From NCBI RefSeq assembly GCF_030867385.1, contig NZ_JAPFBJ010000002.1, positions 907,001 through 971,000 on the forward strand: a stretch of DNA of 64,000 bases, written 5' to 3'. The DNA is from Sphingobium sp. DEHP117. GTDB lineage: Bacteria; Pseudomonadota; Alphaproteobacteria; Sphingomonadales; Sphingomonadaceae. Shown piece by piece: positions 27,223 through 35,824 of this stretch. The notes beneath the pieces are model-generated. The model was not told the DNA's origin, ran no database searches, and saw only the letters and a program-made list of their open reading frames with translations. Made by a program: the position numbers and the translations under genes. How positions within the stretch are numbered: the first letter of the stretch is position 1; every line of letters begins with the position of its first letter.

Positions 27223-27753
27223 TTAGGATGAGCCTTCGGTCCAGATACTGAACGTATCAACCTCAACTGTCTCGGTGCTTGCCAAGTGCACGATGGATCG
27301 AGCGTTCAATCCAAGCATCGTTACCAAGAACAAGTGTAGCTTCGGCATCCCAGTGCAGTCCGGTTGGATGCTGAGCGATGGATCGGCTTCCGAACATGCG
27401 ACGATAACCCCCGCATCCGTGTTCACGATGAGCGGGGTCCTTTTAAGCGTGCGCTGATCGGTGAAAAACCGGTCGAAGATCGCAAACGTCTCAGCAGGGA
27501 TTGGATCGGCCGCAAGCAGCTCGCTCGCGAGCCTAGCCTCCATAGCCGTGCCATCCGCCATCAGAGTGTTCGTGAAAACGGCGCGGAACTTGGCCGCATC
27601 GCGCTCCCACCACGCCTCGAAGAGCTTGCGAACCTGCTGGTTCGCCAACCCAGTCGAACGAGGAGACTTTAGCGCAACGCTGCACGCCTCGGCGGGTGTG
27701 GCAGCGATCGCGGGCAGTGAGGCGGCGAGCGCGAGCAAGGTTCGTCTATCCAT
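27223..27753 (-). CDS. Secreted protein with NTF2/SnoaL-like helix pattern, unknown function
   Basis: The 176-residue product begins MDRRTLLALAASLPAIAATPAEA, a signal peptide with twin Arg at 3-4 that could be Sec or Tat. QVRKLFEAWWERDAAKFRAVF near residue 40 resembles the first helices of NTF2-like domains, but the rest is not conclusive. Three Cys residues follow the signal. It lies 88 bases upstream of the Sel1 gene on the same strand and shares its lower GC look. No function is assigned. Confidence 0.6.
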   Translation of the reverse strand: MDRRTLLALAASLPAIAATPAEACSVALKSPRSTGLANQQVRKLFEAWWERDAAKFRAVFTNTLMADGTAMEARLASELLAADPIPAETFAIFDRFFTDQRTLKRTPLIVNTDAGVIVACSEADPSLSIQPDCTGMPKLHLFLVTMLGLNARSIVHLASTETVEVDTFSIWTEGSS

Positions 27754-28352
27754 CCTGAGAACATCGCCTGTCTGTCGAATGACCGCAAGGTTGTCGGGTC
27801 CGGAAAGGCGGCTTTTTTGCGAGAACTTTTGGCCGCCGCTCAGCGAACGTCTGCTCCCGGCGAAAAGACGTGGGCTTAAATCCCCCTGTCCTACACCCCA
27901 CCCCCTCTGCTACCCCACACGCCAAGGCCCATATCCCCCGCCTCCGCGTGGTGAGCCCCATGCCGTTTCCCGCCGCCCGCGCCGTCCTGCGCAGGCCCGC
28001 CGTCGGCACGCTGGCTCCCCTCTCTGCTTGAGAGTTGCGCGCCGGGCACTGGCGATCCGGCCTGTGGTAAGCATTGCAAAGGCAATGCGACCATGAAGGC
28101 CCCTTTGCGGCGGGGCATGTGCCGCACAGAGGATTTTCGGGCGGCGGGAATGGCTGGCCCGGCCTTGATCGAATGTCGCGCGGAATGGCGAGTTGCACCG
28201 CCTGGCAGTCACGGAAAAGCATGGCGAACCGGCTCTTTTGACAGCGTGGAGAAACAGGCAGTGCCCATCCGGCGCACAGCCGAGGAAGTGCGCGATGCGC
28301 CCTTACAGGGCGTGACTTTCGTGACTTTTGGGATGACGCGCGGCTCGCTGGT
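27754..28352. other. 599-base gap without a supported gene
   Basis: No ORF here has gene-like composition; the frames are Arg/Pro/Gly-rich shadows on both strands. The gap holds a perfect 7-bp hairpin at 28071-28088, a GCCCC...GGGGC inverted repeat near 28103, and a short tandem GTGACTTTC/GTGACTTTT at about 28312-28328. The left part, up to about 27850, is pyrimidine-rich and may carry the promoter of the 27223-27753 gene. Confidence 0.5.
28071..28088. other. Perfect 7-bp hairpin with AAAG loop
   Basis: GCATTGC (28071-28077), loop AAAG and GCAATGC (28082-28088) form a tight stem inside the 599-base gap. No T-tract follows on either strand, so a terminator role is not indicated. Confidence 0.45.
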
Positions 28353-29048
28353 TCAGCCCGCCGCCATCTCCGCAAAGCCTGCCGCCGTCATGAACGCCTC
28401 ATGCCGCTGCGCGCGGCGGAGGAGGGCCTGATCGTCGTCGCCCCATTGCTCGGCCTGCCACAGCTCGTCCAGCTCCGCCGCCTGCCACAGCTGCGCGAGC
28501 GGGAAGGCGCGCTCCACCGCCGCCAGGCCGATGATGAGCGAGCCGCTCATGCTCACCAGCGTCGAGAGCGGCGCGAGCAGGAAGGGGTCGAGCGCGCGCA
28601 CCGCCTCGCCTAGCCGTGTGAGCGTCTCCGGCGGCTGCGGCACATGGACGATGCCGCTCGTCACGCGGAAGCTGACCTCGTAGCGCGCCTGCGCCCAGTC
28701 GATCATCGGCTGCCACTGTTCCGCCTGTCGCGCCACCAGCGGCTCCGGCCCGTCGGCGCGATAGCAGGTCAGGTCGCTCTCCCCATAGGCGGCGATCGGC
28801 GCGGCGAAGGCGGCGGGGTTCGGCATCACATGGTCGATCGCGGCGTTGGCGATGCCGGTCAGGGTCATGGCGGCGGGGTCGATCTCCTCGCCCTGGCTCG
28901 CCCACTCCTGCGCCACCGCGTTGCCGAGCGCGGCGGTAGGCAGCACGAGCAATGCCCGCGCGGGCGTGCGCACCGGGCGGCCATCGAGCAGGATGCTCCA
29001 TCCGCCGTCTGCCGCGACTGCCGTGGCTTCCTTGTAGAACCGCTTCAT
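28353..29048 (-). CDS. ATP12-type F1-ATPase assembly chaperone
   Basis: The 231-residue protein starts MKRFYKEATAVAADGGWSILLDGRPVRTP, which is the ATP12 N-terminal pattern. It continues with LLVLPTAAL, AVAQEW, MTLTGIANAAIDHV, YGESDLTCYRA and a C-terminal LDELWQAEQWGDDDQA. ATP12 helps assemble the alpha subunit into F1 in mitochondria, and alphaproteobacteria carry the homologue. It ends a tightly packed minus-strand run and starts 10 bases after the small membrane-protein gene. Confidence 0.92.
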   Translation of the reverse strand: MKRFYKEATAVAADGGWSILLDGRPVRTPARALLVLPTAALGNAVAQEWASQGEEIDPAAMTLTGIANAAIDHVMPNPAAFAAPIAAYGESDLTCYRADGPEPLVARQAEQWQPMIDWAQARYEVSFRVTSGIVHVPQPPETLTRLGEAVRALDPFLLAPLSTLVSMSGSLIIGLAAVERAFPLAQLWQAAELDELWQAEQWGDDDQALLRRAQRHEAFMTAAGFAEMAAG

Positions 29049-29058
29049 CGGGCCAAGG

Positions 29059-29310
29059 TCATTCCGGCGGCGTGCGCCATGCGCGGCCCAATATGCGCGG
29101 CACGATCAGCGCCTGAAACAGGCCGACCGTGGCGATGATCGCGCCCATGATCTTGGCCTTCTGCCCGGCAACGAACCCGAATTTCTGCGCCATGATCATG
29201 AAGCCGAACAGCACGATCGCCACGCCGGACAGGCGAAACATGTTGAGCGCGATGAAGCGGCCCTTGGCGGCGGCCTCGCGCGCGGCTTTCTGGTCTGCGG
29301 TCTCGGTCAT
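29059..29310 (-). CDS. Small two-helix membrane protein
   Basis: The 83-residue product has a charged Ala/Lys-rich N-terminus followed by two hydrophobic segments (about 24-43 and 50-70), with GRFIALNMFRLSGVAIVLFG between them and the start. It ends GRAWRTPPE. The start overlaps the HAD stop by ATGA, and ATP12 follows directly. Proteins of this kind are common before ATP12 in relatives, but the role is not known. Confidence 0.75.
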   Translation of the reverse strand: MTETADQKAAREAAAKGRFIALNMFRLSGVAIVLFGFMIMAQKFGFVAGQKAKIMGAIIATVGLFQALIVPRILGRAWRTPPE

Positions 29311-29972
29311 GATGCGGTGATATGGCGCTCCAGCTCGGCCATGTCCACCGCCACGGCATGCGCGCCGGCTTGTCTGAGCTCGGATACGCTGTGATAGCCC
29401 CAGTTGACGCCCAGCGCGCGGATGCCCGCATTGTGCGCCATCTCCATGTCATAGCTTGTGTCGCCGATCATCACCGTGGTCTCCGGCGCCGCGCCCGCAT
29501 CCGCCATCGCCTGCAGCGCCATCGACGGGTGCGGCTTGGAGGGGTGGCGGTCCGCCGTTTGCAGCGTGATGAAATGGTCGATGATGCCGTGAGTGGTGAG
29601 ACAGAGGTTGAGGCCACGGTCGGACTTGCCGGTGGCGACGCCGAGCATCCAGCCAGCGTCTGCCAGCCTCCCGATCAAGTCCGCCACGCCGGGGTAGAGC
29701 GGCTCGGACACGCCATTGGTGCGGCGCATATGCTGGAAAGCGAGCTTGTATTGCTCCGCCAGATGATCGTGGAAATGCCTTTCCGCATCCGGCAACAGCC
29801 GCGCCATCGCCTGCGGCAAAGACAGGCCGATGACAGCGAGGGTCTGCAGCCGCGTCGGCGGGTCGAGCTTCGCCGCGTCGAAGCAGCGGTTCATCGCCTC
29901 GACGATATCGTGCTGGCTATCGACCAGCGTGCCATCGCAATCGAACAGGGCAAGGCGGTTGGCGGTGGTCAT
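29307..29972 (-). CDS. HAD-family hydrolase, phosphoglycolate phosphatase-like
   Basis: The 221-residue protein has LFDCDGTLVDS with the nucleophile Asp11 and acid/base Asp13, GVATGKSDRG (motif II, Thr), a Lys within HPSKPHPSMAL (motif III), and MIGDTSYDMEMA (motif IV). A helical cap lies between motif I and II, as in Gph-like enzymes. It probably removes phosphate from a small metabolite; the substrate is uncertain. It overlaps both neighbours by ATGA within the operon. Confidence 0.88.
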   Translation of the reverse strand: MTTANRLALFDCDGTLVDSQHDIVEAMNRCFDAAKLDPPTRLQTLAVIGLSLPQAMARLLPDAERHFHDHLAEQYKLAFQHMRRTNGVSEPLYPGVADLIGRLADAGWMLGVATGKSDRGLNLCLTTHGIIDHFITLQTADRHPSKPHPSMALQAMADAGAAPETTVMIGDTSYDMEMAHNAGIRALGVNWGYHSVSELRQAGAHAVAVDMAELERHITAS

Positions 29973-31141
29973 GGCTTGCGGGGGGATGCCTTGGGGCGGG
30001 GCTTTCGAGGGGCGGGCTTCTTTGCCTGCGTCTGCCCGCGTTCGCGCCGTTCGCCGCGCTTGTCCTTGCGCACCTGCTTGGCGTGCTGTTTTGCCACGCG
30101 CTTGAGGTCATCCTTGGTCGGGCCGGTGTCGATCTCGTCATCGAGCAGCAGCTCACCCTTTGCGAGGTCAAATCCCAGATCGTCGAGGCTCTCGGCGAAA
30201 TGCGCGGGCAGCTCCGCTTTCACATCCACCCGCCCGCCATCGGGGCTGTCCACCCGGATGCGGCGCGCATGAAGGTGCATCTTGCGGCTGATCGTGCCGG
30301 AAAGGAAGGCATCCTTGCCGCCATATTTGCCGTCGCCCACGATCGGGAAGCCGATGGCGGCGAGGTGCACGCGGATCTGGTGGGTGCGGCCTGTATAGGG
30401 TTGCAGCTCCATCCAGCAGGCGCGGTTGCCCGCCCGCTCGATCACGCGATAGCGGGTGCGCGAGGGCAGGCCTTCCTCCTCGTCGACATGCATCTTCTCA
30501 CCACCGGAGCCGGGCTGCTTGGCTATGGCCAAGTCGATCATGCCCTGCTCGATGCTGGGCACGCCGACGACGAGCGCCCAATAGACCTTGCGCGCGGTGC
30601 GGCTGGAGAAAGCCTTCGCGAAATAGGCGGCGGCTTTGGGCGTGCGCGCAAGCAGCAACGCGCCGGACGTATCCTTGTCGAGGCGGTGGACGAGCTTGGG
30701 CCGGTCATCCCGCTCAAACATCAGCGCGTCGAGCAGCCCATCGACATGGCTGTCCGTCTTTGTGCCGCCCTGCGTAGCGAGGCCGGGCGGCTTATTGATG
30801 ACGATGGCGTGCTCGTCACGGTGGATGACGAGGCTCTGCGCGAACTCCGTCTCCTCCGGCGACAGGCGCGGACGGATTGGGCGGGAGGGGCGTGCGGGCT
30901 TGGCGGTTTTGGGCGCGGGGAGGGGAGGGATGCGCAGGGACTGGCCTTCCGCTACCCGGTCCCCCGGAGCAGCCCGCGCGCCATCGAGGCGAAGCTGCCC
31001 CGTGCGTGCCCACCGCGAGACGATGGCGAAGCTCACGTCCGGCATGTGTCGCTTGAACCAGCGGTCCAGCCGGATGCCGTCATCCTCCGCGCTGATAATA
31101 GCGGTGCGGGCGGTGCTGGTATCTGCGCCACTCTTGCTCAT
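29969..31141 (-). CDS. RluA-family 23S rRNA pseudouridine synthase (RluC/RluD-like)
   Basis: The 390-residue protein has an S4 RNA-binding domain at about 20-70 (GIRLDRWFKRHMP), a Pro/Lys linker, then the catalytic domain with HRLDKDTSG at 152-160 (catalytic Asp155) and PYTGRTHQIRVHLA. It converts specific uridines in rRNA to pseudouridine. A long basic C-terminal tail (about 335-390, RRERGQTQAKKPAPRK) is unlike the E. coli proteins and probably adds RNA affinity. Which member it is (RluC or RluD role) cannot be told by eye. Confidence 0.9.
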   Translation of the reverse strand: MSKSGADTSTARTAIISAEDDGIRLDRWFKRHMPDVSFAIVSRWARTGQLRLDGARAAPGDRVAEGQSLRIPPLPAPKTAKPARPSRPIRPRLSPEETEFAQSLVIHRDEHAIVINKPPGLATQGGTKTDSHVDGLLDALMFERDDRPKLVHRLDKDTSGALLLARTPKAAAYFAKAFSSRTARKVYWALVVGVPSIEQGMIDLAIAKQPGSGGEKMHVDEEEGLPSRTRYRVIERAGNRACWMELQPYTGRTHQIRVHLAAIGFPIVGDGKYGGKDAFLSGTISRKMHLHARRIRVDSPDGGRVDVKAELPAHFAESLDDLGFDLAKGELLLDDEIDTGPTKDDLKRVAKQHAKQVRKDKRGERRERGQTQAKKPAPRKPRPKASPRKP

Positions 31142-31515
31142 GCCAGCGCCCGCATCGTGAACAGGCCGCCAAACAGCGCACCGACGGATAGCAGTACGGA
31201 CAATCCGGCATAGGCCGCAGCACCGCCCAACTGGCCGCGCTCGATCATCAACGCGGTTTCAAGGCTGAACGCGGAAAAGGTTGTGAAGCCGCCCAGCACG
31301 CCGACGCCAAGCAGCAACCGCGCCTGTTCCCCGCCACCGGAGCCGTGCCGCGCGAGCCAGCCCGCCAGCAGCCCCATTGCCAGTCCGCCGATGATGTTTA
31401 CGCCCAGCGTCCCCCACGGCCAGCCGCTGCCCATCAGCCGCCCTGCCATATGGCCGAACTGATAGCGGGCTAGCGCACCCAGTGCGCCGCCGATCATGAC
31501 AAGAAGGCTGTTCAT
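31138..31515 (-). CDS. crcB: Fluoride channel CrcB/Fluc
   Basis: The 125-residue protein has four membrane helices and the Fluc motifs GGALGALARYQ, GTLGVNIIGG (pore Asn) and GGFTTFSAFSLE (Phe-box and Thr/Ser track). It lets fluoride leave the cell as a dual-topology dimer. The start at 31515 (MNSLLVMIGG) is preferred over 31551, since the extra 12 residues are not part of the family. Its stop overlaps the rluC-like start by ATGA. No fluoride riboswitch was recognised in the 60 bases upstream. Confidence 0.93.
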   Translation of the reverse strand: MNSLLVMIGGALGALARYQFGHMAGRLMGSGWPWGTLGVNIIGGLAMGLLAGWLARHGSGGGEQARLLLGVGVLGGFTTFSAFSLETALMIERGQLGGAAAYAGLSVLLSVGALFGGLFTMRALA

Positions 31516-31575
31516 AGGCTTCCCCCTATGCGGCAATGCGCGCAAGAGCAAGGGAATGGGCAGAATTGCGTGTGA

Positions 31576-32307
31576 TCAGCGGCGCTGGCTGGCCACCAGA
31601 TCAGCGTCGATGCCGCCACCCGGTGCTGAACGCAGTGCGAGATAGAAGGCTGCGCCATCCTTTGTGCGGGTACCTTTAAGGGCGTGGCCGCCGTCCTGCT
31701 CCACATGCTCGACCGAGAAGCCAGCGCGCCGCGCGAGTGTGTAGTAAAAGTCGAGCACCGGTCCAGCGTCCGTTCCAGTCGCGAAGGTCGCGGCGCGGAT
31801 CGTACATTTCGGATCGTCCGCTCCTGCCGCATCTTTCAGAGCCGCGCCGGGATATAGCGGCAGGTGCGCGGGCAGGCGGTTGGCCCAGCCCATGTCATAA
31901 TCGAGGCGCGGGTCTTCGCAGGCAGCGCTAAGGCCCTGCTCGCGCGCGATGCCGGCCAGGGTGATCGCACCGCCAGCTGTGGTGACAGTCTTTGTCGCTG
32001 GCGGCGTGGGGAGCAGCTTGCCCCCCGCCAGCCTGAGCGCGCGCGCCTGCGCATCGCGCAGCGACAGGCCGACAGGCACTGACCCGTCCAGCGGCTTGTC
32101 GGCGGGCCTCAAGCCGTCGCGGTTGCCCTCGCGTCGCAGGTCAGGGTCGGTCGCGATCGGTGTTTCCAGCGCATCGCGCAGTGCGGGGTCCACTGCATTG
32201 CGCGCAACCTTGGCTTCCAGCGAGGCGAGGTTTTGAGGCTCGTCCGCGCTGCCGCAGGCAGCCATCAGCATCAGCGGTGCGAGCGCTGCGAACCGGCGGC
32301 TATTCAT
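31576..32307 (-). CDS. Predicted lipoprotein of unknown function
   Basis: The 243-residue product has a lipoprotein signal, [20 protein letters not shown], with LMAAC as lipobox. The mature part is polar, with a repeated DPALRDALETPI/RLAGGKLLPTPP character and a C-terminal domain (about 130-243) containing LPLYPGAALKDA and VLDFYYTLARRAGFSVEH, which resembles the small alpha-beta domains of proteins annotated as having adhesin- or FlgD-like folds, though no family is certain. It starts 8 bases inside the end of the TlpA-like gene and precedes crcB. Confidence 0.7.
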   Translation of the reverse strand: MNSRRFAALAPLMLMAACGSADEPQNLASLEAKVARNAVDPALRDALETPIATDPDLRREGNRDGLRPADKPLDGSVPVGLSLRDAQARALRLAGGKLLPTPPATKTVTTAGGAITLAGIAREQGLSAACEDPRLDYDMGWANRLPAHLPLYPGAALKDAAGADDPKCTIRAATFATGTDAGPVLDFYYTLARRAGFSVEHVEQDGGHALKGTRTKDGAAFYLALRSAPGGGIDADLVASQRR

Positions 32308-32902
32308 TCACCGCTTCCTCGATCAGTGCGCGCATCTCTGCCCCCTCCCAATCCGGCGCGCCGATAATGCGCGCGATCTCGGTTCCTTGCGATGAGTATA
32401 GCACGCTCATCGGCAATACGCCGCCGCCATAGCCGAAGCCGAAGGCATTCTCCCGGTCAAGCCAGGTCTTCATGGTGCGAAACCCCTTGGCGTTGAAGAA
32501 GGCGACCACCTTCTCCGGCTCCATCGTGTCCTGCGAGATCGGGATGACCTGAAGCCCGCTTTTGGCGTAACTCGTGGCGATGCGATCCAGCTGCGGCATC
32601 TCCGCGACGCAGGGCGCACACCATGTTGCCCACAGGTTGACGAGGATCGGCTTGCCCTTGAAGCGCGCAAGCGTCAGTTCCTTGCCTGCAGCATCGAGGA
32701 AGGCGTGGTCTGGCAGTTCGCTGCCCGTCTTGCTGCGGTCAACCTGATAGCGCGCCGCCTTGTCCTGCGCGCTGCTGCCGCCCGTTACTTCGCCGGCGGT
32801 GACCGCATTGTCTTGCTCATGCGGCGCGGATTGCTTATCGCAGGCGCCGAGCGACACCCCGGTCAGGAACAAGGCAATCAGCGTGCGGGACGAAACAGAC
32901 AT
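32300..32902 (-). CDS. TlpA-like membrane-anchored thioredoxin lipoprotein
   Basis: The 200-residue protein from ATG 32902 has a lipoprotein signal ([21 protein letters not shown]) and a thioredoxin fold with [15 protein letters not shown] as the redox site and [10 protein letters not shown] as the cis-Pro loop. TlpA/ResA-type proteins reduce disulfides in the periplasm, for instance in cytochrome c maturation. The start codon overlaps that of the divergent argH (CATG at 32900-32903). An alternative ATG at 32923 would increase this overlap. The frame open to 33241 is a shadow of argH. Confidence 0.88.
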   Translation of the reverse strand: MSVSSRTLIALFLTGVSLGACDKQSAPHEQDNAVTAGEVTGGSSAQDKAARYQVDRSKTGSELPDHAFLDAAGKELTLARFKGKPILVNLWATWCAPCVAEMPQLDRIATSYAKSGLQVIPISQDTMEPEKVVAFFNAKGFRTMKTWLDRENAFGFGYGGGVLPMSVLYSSQGTEIARIIGAPDWEGAEMRALIEEAVNE

Positions 32903-34301
32903 GACGGCAGGCTCCAACAGCATGTGGGGCGGGCGCTTCGCCGAAGGGCCAGCCGCGGTCATGCGCGAGATAAACGCCTCGATACCGTTCGACAAGCGGC
33001 TGTGGAAGCAGGACATCGCCGGGTCGAAGGCGCATGTGGCCATGCTCGCGGTGCAGGGCATCGTTTCCGGCGAGGATGCACAGGCTATAACCGAGGGGCT
33101 GAGCCGGGTTGCTGCGGAATATGAGCGCGACGGCGTGCCGGTCAACATGGCGCTGGAAGACATCCATATGGTCACCGAGTCGCGCCTCGCAGAGCTGATT
33201 GGCCCGGCGGCCGGGCGGCTGCACACCGCGCGCAGCCGCAACGATCAGGTGGCAACCGACTTTCGCCTGTGGGTGCGCGACGCGATAGACGAGGTACTAG
33301 CGGGGCTGCAGGGCTTGCAGGCGGCGCTGGTGGCGCGGGCCGGGGAGCATGCCGACAGCGTCATGCCTGGCTTTACGCATCTGCAGAGCGCACAGCCGGT
33401 AACGATGGGCCATCACCTGATGGCCTATTACGAGATGCTGAAGCGGGATGTTTCGCGCTTTGCCGATGCGCGCGCGCGGCTCAACCAGTGCCCGCTCGGC
33501 GCCGCTGCGCTGGCGGGCACCGGCTTTGCGATAGACCGGCGCAACACAGCCGCTGCGCTGGGGTTCGATGCGCCCACGGATAACAGCCTCGACAGCGTGT
33601 CCGACAGGGACTTCGCGCTCGATTACCTGATGGCGGCGACGCAATGCGCGCTTCACCTCTCGCGTCTGGCCGAGGAGTTTATCATCTGGGCGAGTCAGCC
33701 CTTCGGCTTCGTCGCGCTGCCCGATGCCTATTCGACCGGCAGCTCGATCATGCCGCAAAAGCGCAACCCGGATGCTGCGGAGCTGGTTCGCGGCCATGCG
33801 GGGCGGATCATGGGTTGCATGACCGCCTTGTGCGTGACGATGAAGGGCCTGCCGCTCGCCTATTCCAAGGACATGCAGGACGACAAGCCGCCGGTGTTCG
33901 AGGCGCATGACCTGCTTGGCCTTAGCATTGCAGCGATGACCGGCATGGTGGAGACCGTGACCTTTCGCACCGACAGGATGCGCGCGCAGGCGCAGAGCGG
34001 CTTTGCCACAGCGACGGACCTTGCCGACTGGCTGGTGCGGGAGGCGGATATTCCGTTCCGCGAGGCGCACCACATCACGGGGCGGGCGGTAAAGCTGGCG
34101 GAGGAGAGGGCGATGCCGCTCGCCGAACTGTCGTTGGCCGATTTGCAGAGGATAGACGCGCGCATCGATGAGCGGGTCTACTCGGTGTTGACGGTCGATG
34201 CCTCGGTTGCGAGCAGGGTGAGTCATGGCGGCACCGCGCCTGTGCAGGTGCGTCTGCGGATCGCGCAGGCGAAAACAGAGCTGGCGGGGACAGGCATATG
34301 A
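32901..34301 (+). CDS. argH: Argininosuccinate lyase
   Basis: The 466-residue enzyme begins [17 protein letters not shown] and has [32 protein letters not shown] and the fumarase/lyase signature [12 protein letters not shown]. It splits argininosuccinate into arginine and fumarate. The family N-terminus supports ATG 32901 (or the internal Met at 32922); the frame open from 32760 is not needed. It heads a plus-strand run argH, small lipoprotein, lysA, and overlaps the lipoprotein start by ATGA. Its promoter must lie within the 5' end of the divergent tlpA-like gene. Confidence 0.97.
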   Translation: MTAGSNSMWGGRFAEGPAAVMREINASIPFDKRLWKQDIAGSKAHVAMLAVQGIVSGEDAQAITEGLSRVAAEYERDGVPVNMALEDIHMVTESRLAELIGPAAGRLHTARSRNDQVATDFRLWVRDAIDEVLAGLQGLQAALVARAGEHADSVMPGFTHLQSAQPVTMGHHLMAYYEMLKRDVSRFADARARLNQCPLGAAALAGTGFAIDRRNTAAALGFDAPTDNSLDSVSDRDFALDYLMAATQCALHLSRLAEEFIIWASQPFGFVALPDAYSTGSSIMPQKRNPDAAELVRGHAGRIMGCMTALCVTMKGLPLAYSKDMQDDKPPVFEAHDLLGLSIAAMTGMVETVTFRTDRMRAQAQSGFATATDLADWLVREADIPFREAHHITGRAVKLAEERAMPLAELSLADLQRIDARIDERVYSVLTVDASVASRVSHGGTAPVQVRLRIAQAKTELAGTGI

Positions 34302-34531
34302 GACGAGCGATCATCTTGGTGCTGCTCACCCTTTCGGCCTGCGGCGTGCGCAAGGAGCTGGAGCAGACGCCGGGTACGCCGCCCCCTCCGGTCGCGCGCG
34401 GGGCCGAACGGGCGGAGACGCCAGGCGAGATGACTCGCTTCGAAACGCAGGCACGACCGAACCGGAGCGGTGAGCCGCTCGATCGCTCCTACGAGCGGGG
34501 CGACGACTATTTCGATCTGCCGCCTTCCTGA
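34298..34531 (+). CDS. Small LptM-like lipoprotein
   Basis: The 77-residue product has a lipoprotein signal with lipobox LSAC ([16 protein letters not shown]), followed by [15 protein letters not shown]. This is the CG-x-K...L-x-x-P-Pro pattern of LptM/YifL, which helps mature the LPS translocon LptD. The rest is polar and probably unstructured. The site between argH and lysA agrees with alphaproteobacterial relatives, and E. coli yifL sits beside the lysine/DAP gene dapF. Overlap with argH is ATGA. Confidence 0.75.
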   Translation: MRRAIILVLLTLSACGVRKELEQTPGTPPPPVARGAERAETPGEMTRFETQARPNRSGEPLDRSYERGDDYFDLPPS

Positions 34532-34555
34532 CATTATTTCATAAAGCAAAAGCCG

Positions 34556-35818
34556 ATGGATCATTTCACATACAGGGACGGCGTCCTCCACGCCGAGGAT
34601 GTTTCGCTCAGCATGATTGCCGAGGCGGTCGGCACGCCGGTCTATATCTATTCCCGCGCCACGCTCGAGCGGCATGCACAGGTGTTCAAGGCGGCGCTTG
34701 CCGCTCTGCCGCGCACCCACATCGCTTTCGCGATCAAGGCGAACCCCAATCTGGCGGTTCTCAACGTGCTGGCGCGTCAGGGCTTCGGTGCGGATGTGGT
34801 GTCCGGTGGCGAAATCTCGCGGGCGCTGGCGGCGGGGATGAAGGCGCAGGACATTGTTTTCTCGGGCGTCGGCAAGACGCGGGCGGAGCTGGCGCACGCG
34901 CTGGAAGCTGGCATTGGGCAGTTCAACATCGAACTAGAGGAAGAAGGCGCCGTGCTGGCGGCGATGGCCGCGCAGATGGGCAAGACGGCATCCGCCGTGC
35001 TGCGCGTAAACCCGGATGTGGATGCAGGCACCCACGCGAAAATCTCAACCGGCAAGTCCGAGAACAAGTTTGGCGTGCCGATCAGCGAGGCGATGGGGAT
35101 CTTCGCGCGGCTATCCGGGCTTGCAGGCCTCAACCTGCGCGGGGTGGCGTGCCACATAGGCAGCCAGCTGTTCGATCTCGCGCCGCTCGAAGCCGCCTAT
35201 GCCCGCGTCGGCGCGCTGGTAGCAGAGCTGCGCGCGGCAGGGCGTACGATCGACCGAGTCGATCTGGGCGGTGGCCTTGGCGTGCCTTACGAGCGGGACA
35301 AGGTTCCCCCCAGCCCGGCGGACTATGGCGCGATGGTTGCGCGCGTCACAAATGGCTGGGACGTGACCCTGATGTTCGAGCCGGGGCGCGTGATCGTCGG
35401 CAATGCGGGCGTGCTGCTTACGCGCGTCATATGGGTGAAGCCGGGTGTAGCGCGGCCCTATGTCATCGTCGACGCCGCTATGAACGATCTGGCGCGCCCG
35501 GCCATGTATGATGCCTTCCATGATTTCGAGGCGGTGCATCCTGGCGGCGAGCGCATTGTCGCCAATATTGCCGGGCCGGTGTGCGAAACAGGCGACACCT
35601 TCGCCATGGCGCGCGAGATTGATGCCGTGAAGTCGGGCGACCTTGCGATATTTCGCACGGCAGGCGCCTATGGCGCGACCATGGCGAGCACTTATAACAG
35701 CCGTGCGCTCGTGCCCGAGGTGATGGTAGACGGCGCGCGCTTTGCCGTGGTGGCGGAGCGGGTGCTGCCCGAAACGCTGATCGCTGCCGAGCATGTGCCG
35801 GGCTGGCTGCGGGATTGA
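34556..35818 (+). CDS. lysA: Diaminopimelate decarboxylase
   Basis: The 420-residue PLP enzyme has AFAIKANPN with the Schiff-base Lys near residue 60, GVACHIGSQL, VDLGGGLGVPY for the phosphate site, FEPGRVIVGNAG, and VCETGDTFA with the catalytic Cys of the dimer partner. It makes lysine from meso-diaminopimelate. It lies 24 bases after the LptM-like gene. Confidence 0.97.
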   Translation: MDHFTYRDGVLHAEDVSLSMIAEAVGTPVYIYSRATLERHAQVFKAALAALPRTHIAFAIKANPNLAVLNVLARQGFGADVVSGGEISRALAAGMKAQDIVFSGVGKTRAELAHALEAGIGQFNIELEEEGAVLAAMAAQMGKTASAVLRVNPDVDAGTHAKISTGKSENKFGVPISEAMGIFARLSGLAGLNLRGVACHIGSQLFDLAPLEAAYARVGALVAELRAAGRTIDRVDLGGGLGVPYERDKVPPSPADYGAMVARVTNGWDVTLMFEPGRVIVGNAGVLLTRVIWVKPGVARPYVIVDAAMNDLARPAMYDAFHDFEAVHPGGERIVANIAGPVCETGDTFAMAREIDAVKSGDLAIFRTAGAYGATMASTYNSRALVPEVMVDGARFAVVAERVLPETLIAAEHVPGWLRD

Positions 35819-35824
35819 TGGAAT

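Noticed and set aside
31516..31575. Fluoride riboswitch before crcB
   Set aside because: The short stretch upstream shows no crcB-motif pseudoknot pattern, and the gene is embedded in an operon.
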